DNA from: Planctomicrobium piriforme
Lineage (GTDB): Bacteria > Planctomycetota > Planctomycetia > Pirellulales > PNKZ01
Reading direction: 5' to 3'
NCBI GenBank assembly: GCA_945877965.1
Contig: CAMCTH010000178.1
Location: 1-8,326, forward strand
DNA length: 8,326 bases
In this document: piece by piece, positions 5,689 to 8,326 of the stretch
Layout of the letters: each line of letters begins with the position of its first letter
Numbering within the stretch: the first letter of the stretch is position 1
Notes under the pieces: model-generated
Told to the model about the DNA's origin: nothing
Database searches by the model: none
The model's input: the letters and a program-made list of their open reading frames with translations, nothing else
Position numbers and translations under genes: made by a program

Positions 5689-6678
5689 ATGGATGAAACT
5701 CGTCGACTACGGCTCGGACTGGTCGGTTGCGGCATCATCGCCCGACGGCACGGCGGTTGGCTGCGCCATGATCCGCGCGTCGATTGGCAGGTCGTCTGCG
5801 ATCCTCGTCCCGAGGCGGCCGAGAGTTTTCGCAATGAGTTTGCTACCACGGCGAAAATCGAAACGGACTTCGCGGCGGCCCTCGATCGTCATTCGCTCGA
5901 TGCCGTGATTCTCTGCACGCCGAATGCGCAGCACTATCCGCAGACCTGCGCGGCCTTGGACCGCGGTCTGCATGTGCTGTGCGAAAAGCCGCTGGCATTG
6001 CGACGCGAAGAGATCGACGACTTGATTGTGCGAACGGCGGCGAGCGGCAAGATCGTCAGCGTCGCCCATCAACGGCGCTACCTCGGAGCTTATCGTACGG
6101 CGCGTCGTGAACTAACCGAACGCGCCGAGTTATACGGACCGATTCATGCTGTGCAACTTTATCTGTGCGAAGGTTGGTCGCAAAGCATCGTCGGCACTTG
6201 GCGCGACGATCCGACGCAGAATCTCGGCTACTTCGGCGACGCCGGGATTCATCTGATCGACGTCGTCCATTTCGTCAGCGGTTTGCAAGCCGAGCGGTTG
6301 TATGCCGTCAGCGATCGCCGCGGATGTAAAGTGGAAGTAACGACGCGCGTGCTAATCCGGTGGAGCGGCGGTGTCGACGGCTCGGCCCAATTCATCGGCG
6401 ACGCCCATCACTTCCGCGAAGACATCCATTTTCATGGTCGCGCAGCCGATCTGTTGATTCGCGACGGGCGAGTGCTGCGCTGTTGCGACGGCCGATGCGA
6501 ACCGATCGCCGATCCCTTGCCCGACGGCAACCCGACGACGGCGTGGCTCGACGCGATCGAATCGGGCTGCCCCACCGTCTCGCCGCCGGAAGTCGCTCGT
6601 CCGATCTTGGACTGGAACCAAGGGGTGATGGCGTCGTTACGCATCGACGATTGGATTGACGTCGATTCGTCGGCTTAG
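5689..6678 (+). CDS. Gfo/Idh/MocA family NAD(P)-dependent oxidoreductase
   Basis: The 329-residue protein has the family's order of parts. There is an N-terminal Rossmann fold with LGLVGCGIIARRHGG (9-23, GxGxxA nucleotide loop), DAVILCTPNAQHY (71-83), the CEKPLA motif (98-103) with Lys100, and in the C-terminal alpha/beta domain GDAGIHLIDVVHFVSG (183-198), where D184 and H188 match the D-x-G-x-H-x-x-D catalytic motif. Family members oxidise or reduce hydroxyl or keto groups of sugars, inositols and related compounds; the substrate cannot be named. No Tat signal is present, so it is cytoplasmic. The ATG at 5689 is preferred over GTG at 5680 because GGAG at 5677-5680 lies eight bases before it and overlaps the GTG. 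A Cys cluster, CCDGRC (265-270), is unusual but not a recognised metal site. It is apparently monocistronic, with a stem-loop right after the stop codon. Confidence 0.9.
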   Translation: MDETRRLRLGLVGCGIIARRHGGWLRHDPRVDWQVVCDPRPEAAESFRNEFATTAKIETDFAAALDRHSLDAVILCTPNAQHYPQTCAALDRGLHVLCEKPLALRREEIDDLIVRTAASGKIVSVAHQRRYLGAYRTARRELTERAELYGPIHAVQLYLCEGWSQSIVGTWRDDPTQNLGYFGDAGIHLIDVVHFVSGLQAERLYAVSDRRGCKVEVTTRVLIRWSGGVDGSAQFIGDAHHFREDIHFHGRAADLLIRDGRVLRCCDGRCEPIADPLPDGNPTTAWLDAIESGCPTVSPPEVARPILDWNQGVMASLRIDDWIDVDSSA

Positions 6679-6701
6679 CCCGGTCGTCCCCGACCGGGTT
6701 T
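6679..6701 (+). terminator. Rho-independent-like terminator after the oxidoreductase
   Basis: CCCGGTCG (6679-6686) pairs with CGACCGGG (6691-6698) to give an 8-bp perfect GC-rich stem with a 4-base loop, followed by TTT. It starts on the base after the TAG stop. The T-run is short, so termination may be partial; on the minus strand it has no T-tail. Confidence 0.6.
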
Positions 6702-6761
6702 CGGCGAAGCGAACCTTTCATCGCCGTGACGACGCGGCGGCTAAGCGGACGATGGCACACT

Positions 6762-7577
6762 CTACCAAAGCTTCGCCGCGATCAGCGCAACGCACGCGAC
6801 CAATAAGATCGCGACGATCACTTTTTCTTCCGAGCGCATAACCAACGGCGGATAAAACGTCCGCGGCGCGCGGGGATCGAAACCGCGGGCCGTCACGCTC
6901 TCGGCCAACGTCTCGGCCCGGCGTAACGAGGCGGCCAAGATCGGCAGCAACAGTTGCAACTCATCGCGATACGGCCCAAGCCGATCTCCCGCAGGTCCGA
7001 CGAGTCGAAAGCCGCCGCCGCGCAACCACTTGGCTTGTCGCACCGCGCGGACTTCGTCGAGCACGACCGGCAGAAATCGCAATGCCGCCGTCGTCATGAA
7101 GGCGAGCGCCGCCGGGAGTCGTAAGCGAACCAAGGCCGCCAACATCCGTTCCGGCCCGGTCGAGAGCGACGCGGTGAATCCCGCGAGGGTCGTCGCCACG
7201 AAGCGCAACGATTGAATCGCGCCGTACATGAGCCCTTCGCTCGTCAGCAGGACACCGGGGAATTGATAGCCGCCGATCTGACGCGGCGACACGAACGTGA
7301 CGAGCGTCGTCGCCCCGCCGAAGAAAAGTCCTTGGCTGAGCATCGTTCCCCAGACGAGCAGCGCAAGGAGCAGCCCGATGGCGGACCAAGCACGGAACGA
7401 CAGTTTCAAGCCCGTCGCTGCGACGGCGGATGTGAACGCGAGCGCCGCCAAGCCGCGCGGATCGTCGATCGTCGCCGCCCCGACGGAGACGGCGAAGACC
7501 CAGGCGAGTTTGACCCGCGGATCGAGCGCCGCCAACCACGGCCGAGCCGCACCGGCGCTAAACAGGTTACCCGTCAT
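6762..7577 (-). CDS. ECF transporter transmembrane subunit (EcfT / CbiQ-like)
   Basis: The 271-residue protein has the marks of the energy-coupling factor T component, the membrane scaffold linking the ATPases to a substrate-binding S component for vitamin or metal uptake. LDPRVKLAW (18-26) is the family's N-terminal 'hDPRxKL' motif. Hydrophobic segments lie near 24-36, 42-59, 64-81, 123-137 and 253-271. The cytoplasmic coupling region contains QAKWLRGG (181-188) and SVTARGFDP (227-235), the latter matching the conserved Ala-Arg-Gly motif that docks in the ATPase groove. The ATG at 7577 overlaps the ATPase TGA by four bases (ATGA), with AGGAG eight bases upstream. The substrate is unknown, since no S component or biosynthetic gene lies in view. 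No convincing terminator follows; it converges on the oxidoreductase gene across an 83-bp gap. Confidence 0.88.
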   Translation of the reverse strand: MTGNLFSAGAARPWLAALDPRVKLAWVFAVSVGAATIDDPRGLAALAFTSAVAATGLKLSFRAWSAIGLLLALLVWGTMLSQGLFFGGATTLVTFVSPRQIGGYQFPGVLLTSEGLMYGAIQSLRFVATTLAGFTASLSTGPERMLAALVRLRLPAALAFMTTAALRFLPVVLDEVRAVRQAKWLRGGGFRLVGPAGDRLGPYRDELQLLLPILAASLRRAETLAESVTARGFDPRAPRTFYPPLVMRSEEKVIVAILLVACVALIAAKLW

Positions 7578-8326
7578 GAGCCGCGCTCCTGCCTGTCGCC
7601 TGCCGAGAGCGGCTTCGCAGCATCGCTAAACCACTCACTCGCCGGAGGATCGCAAGTTAGCTGTCCCTCGCGCAACAAAAATACGCGATCCGCGTATCGC
7701 TCGGCTAGCCGACGATCGTGCGTTGAAAACAACAACGCCTGCGGACCGCCCGGCGCGCCGAGGCAGGCGGAGAGCGCATCCATGATCGCCGCCAACGTCG
7801 GGCCGTCTTGGCCGGTCGACGGTTCATCGAGCAACAGCAGCCGCGGCGAAGCGGTGAGCGCCGCCGCCAACGCGGTGCGGACTCGTTGTCCACGACTGAG
7901 CGCGAACGGCGGCTCGTCGAGGAGTTGCGTAAGGCCGAAGAGGGCCGCCGTCGTTCGCACGCGCTCGTCGACTTGCGTCGCGGCGAGACGTTGCCGGCGC
8001 GGAGCGTAGGCCAACTCACCGAAGACGGTCGATTGAAAGAGCGACAGGTCGACGTCCTGCGGCACCAGCATCGTCGGCCGTTGCGGCGAGTTGCCGTTCC
8101 ACGCGAGTTCGCCGCTCACCGGTTTGAGCAACCCCGCCAAGACGGCCAGCAACGTACTTTTACCCGAGCCGTTGGGCCCGACGAGCGCAATCCGCTCGCC
8201 GACGCGAACGTCAAACGAGACGTCGTGCCAGAGCGGAGTCGAACGTGAGGAGAAGCCGAATGTGAGGCGATCCGCATGAAGGAGCGGCGAGCGCGGAGCG
8301 CGGAGCGCGGAGCGCGGAACTGCAGA
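7574..8326 (-). CDS. ECF-type ABC transporter ATPase (5' end cut by window edge)
   Basis: The frame is open from the right edge to the TGA at 7574 (250 codons seen). From the edge, the ABC motifs are Walker A GPNGSGKST (50-58), Q-loop VPQDVDLSLFQ (88-98), signature LSRGQR (143-148, Arg in place of the usual second Gly), Walker B RLLLLDEPSTGQD (162-174) and H-loop STHD (201-204). With the adjacent EcfT this is an EcfA-type ATPase that hydrolyses ATP to drive uptake. No ATG, GTG or TTG lies in frame between the edge and codon 58, and the ABC domain clearly begins near codon 17 (HADRLTFGF), so the start lies outside the window. The residues before the domain are encoded by a 7-base tandem repeat and could be a linker from a preceding fused ATPase domain, as in two-domain YkoD-like proteins. 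An apparent start at 8152 is internal, just after Walker A. Confidence 0.88.
   Translation of the reverse strand, partial: SAVPRSALRAPRSPLLHADRLTFGFSSRSTPLWHDVSFDVRVGERIALVGPNGSGKSTLLAVLAGLLKPVSGELAWNGNSPQRPTMLVPQDVDLSLFQSTVFGELAYAPRRQRLAATQVDERVRTTAALFGLTQLLDEPPFALSRGQRVRTALAAALTASPRLLLLDEPSTGQDGPTLAAIMDALSACLGAPGGPQALLFSTHDRRLAERYADRVFLLREGQLTCDPPASEWFSDAAKPLSAGDRQERGS
8289..8316. repeat. Four perfect tandem copies of the heptamer GAGCGCG
   Basis: GAGCGCG is repeated four times without change (8289-8316), with a fifth partial copy (GA) after it and a degenerate copy (GAGCGGC, from 8282) before it. It lies in the open frame of the ATPase, upstream of its recognisable ABC domain, and translates on the minus strand to Arg, Ser, Ala, Leu and Pro. 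The unit is not a multiple of three, so gain or loss of one copy shifts the frame. Confidence 0.8.

Noticed and set aside
4811..5908. Plus-strand 365-codon open frame across the zinc-ribbon gene and the divergent promoters
   Set aside because: It is very Arg-rich, typical of the complement of high-GC coding DNA, and overlaps two well supported genes.
7212..8009. Plus-strand 265-codon open frame opposite the ECF genes
   Set aside because: Low-complexity Arg/Glu-rich shadow; the minus strand encodes clear EcfT and ABC ATPase motifs.
8275..8277. Minus-strand ATG at 8277 as start of the ATPase
   Set aside because: It is out of frame with the ABC domain, and its frame gives no ABC sequence. A frameshift is not needed, because the correct frame is open to the window edge.
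8289..8316. CRISPR-like array at the right edge
   Set aside because: The unit is seven bases with no spacers; it is a simple tandem repeat.

Overview
The window looks like ordinary chromosomal DNA of a high-GC bacterium, most likely a planctomycete of the Pirellulales type. That assignment is an inference. It rests on the codon style (rich in CGTCG and CGATCG), the membrane protein with an N-terminal zinc ribbon (4562-5554), the Gfo/Idh/MocA oxidoreductase, the weak or variable Shine-Dalgarno use with frequent GTG/TTG starts, and two palindromic intergenic repeats of a kind I associate with planctomycete genomes. No rRNA, tRNA, CRISPR array, transposase or phage gene is visible.

Layout from left to right. 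Minus strand 1-590 is the N-terminal part of an acyl-CoA dehydrogenase that runs off the left edge. Its upstream gap (591-730) holds a TATAAT -10 box and a 77-bp near-palindrome (613-689) that would lie in the mRNA leader. Minus strand 731-1489 is an esterase-like alpha/beta hydrolase. The gap 1490-1742 between it and the divergent hpt gene holds a 130-bp palindromic repeat element (1516-1645), then a good sigma70-type promoter (1669-1696). Plus strand 1743-4545 is a tight three-gene operon: hypoxanthine phosphoribosyltransferase (TTG start), a GT4-type glycosyltransferase, and a second GT4-like protein lacking the usual catalytic Glu pair. Both junctions are 4-bp start/stop overlaps. Convergent to it, minus strand 4562-5554 encodes a zinc-ribbon, Pro/Ala/Thr-linker, coiled-coil membrane protein. 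Divergent from that gene is a Gfo/Idh/MocA family dehydrogenase (plus, 5689-6678), ending in a stem-loop terminator directly after its stop codon. Minus strand 6762-8326 carries an ECF-type transporter pair: the EcfT transmembrane subunit preceded by, and translationally overlapping with, an ABC ATPase that runs off the right edge.

How the genes work together. The hpt-GT-GT set is probably co-transcribed and translationally coupled; why purine salvage should share an operon with sugar transfer is not evident. The ATPase and EcfT would form the energizing half of an ECF vitamin or metal uptake system, and the substrate-binding S component is not in the window. The acyl-CoA dehydrogenase (fatty-acid oxidation), the hydrolase and the oxidoreductase appear to be independent metabolic genes. 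I found no convincing new multi-gene system. The points most worth checking are the paired active and degenerate glycosyltransferases, the two palindromic elements, and the 7-nt tandem repeat inside the ATPase reading frame.
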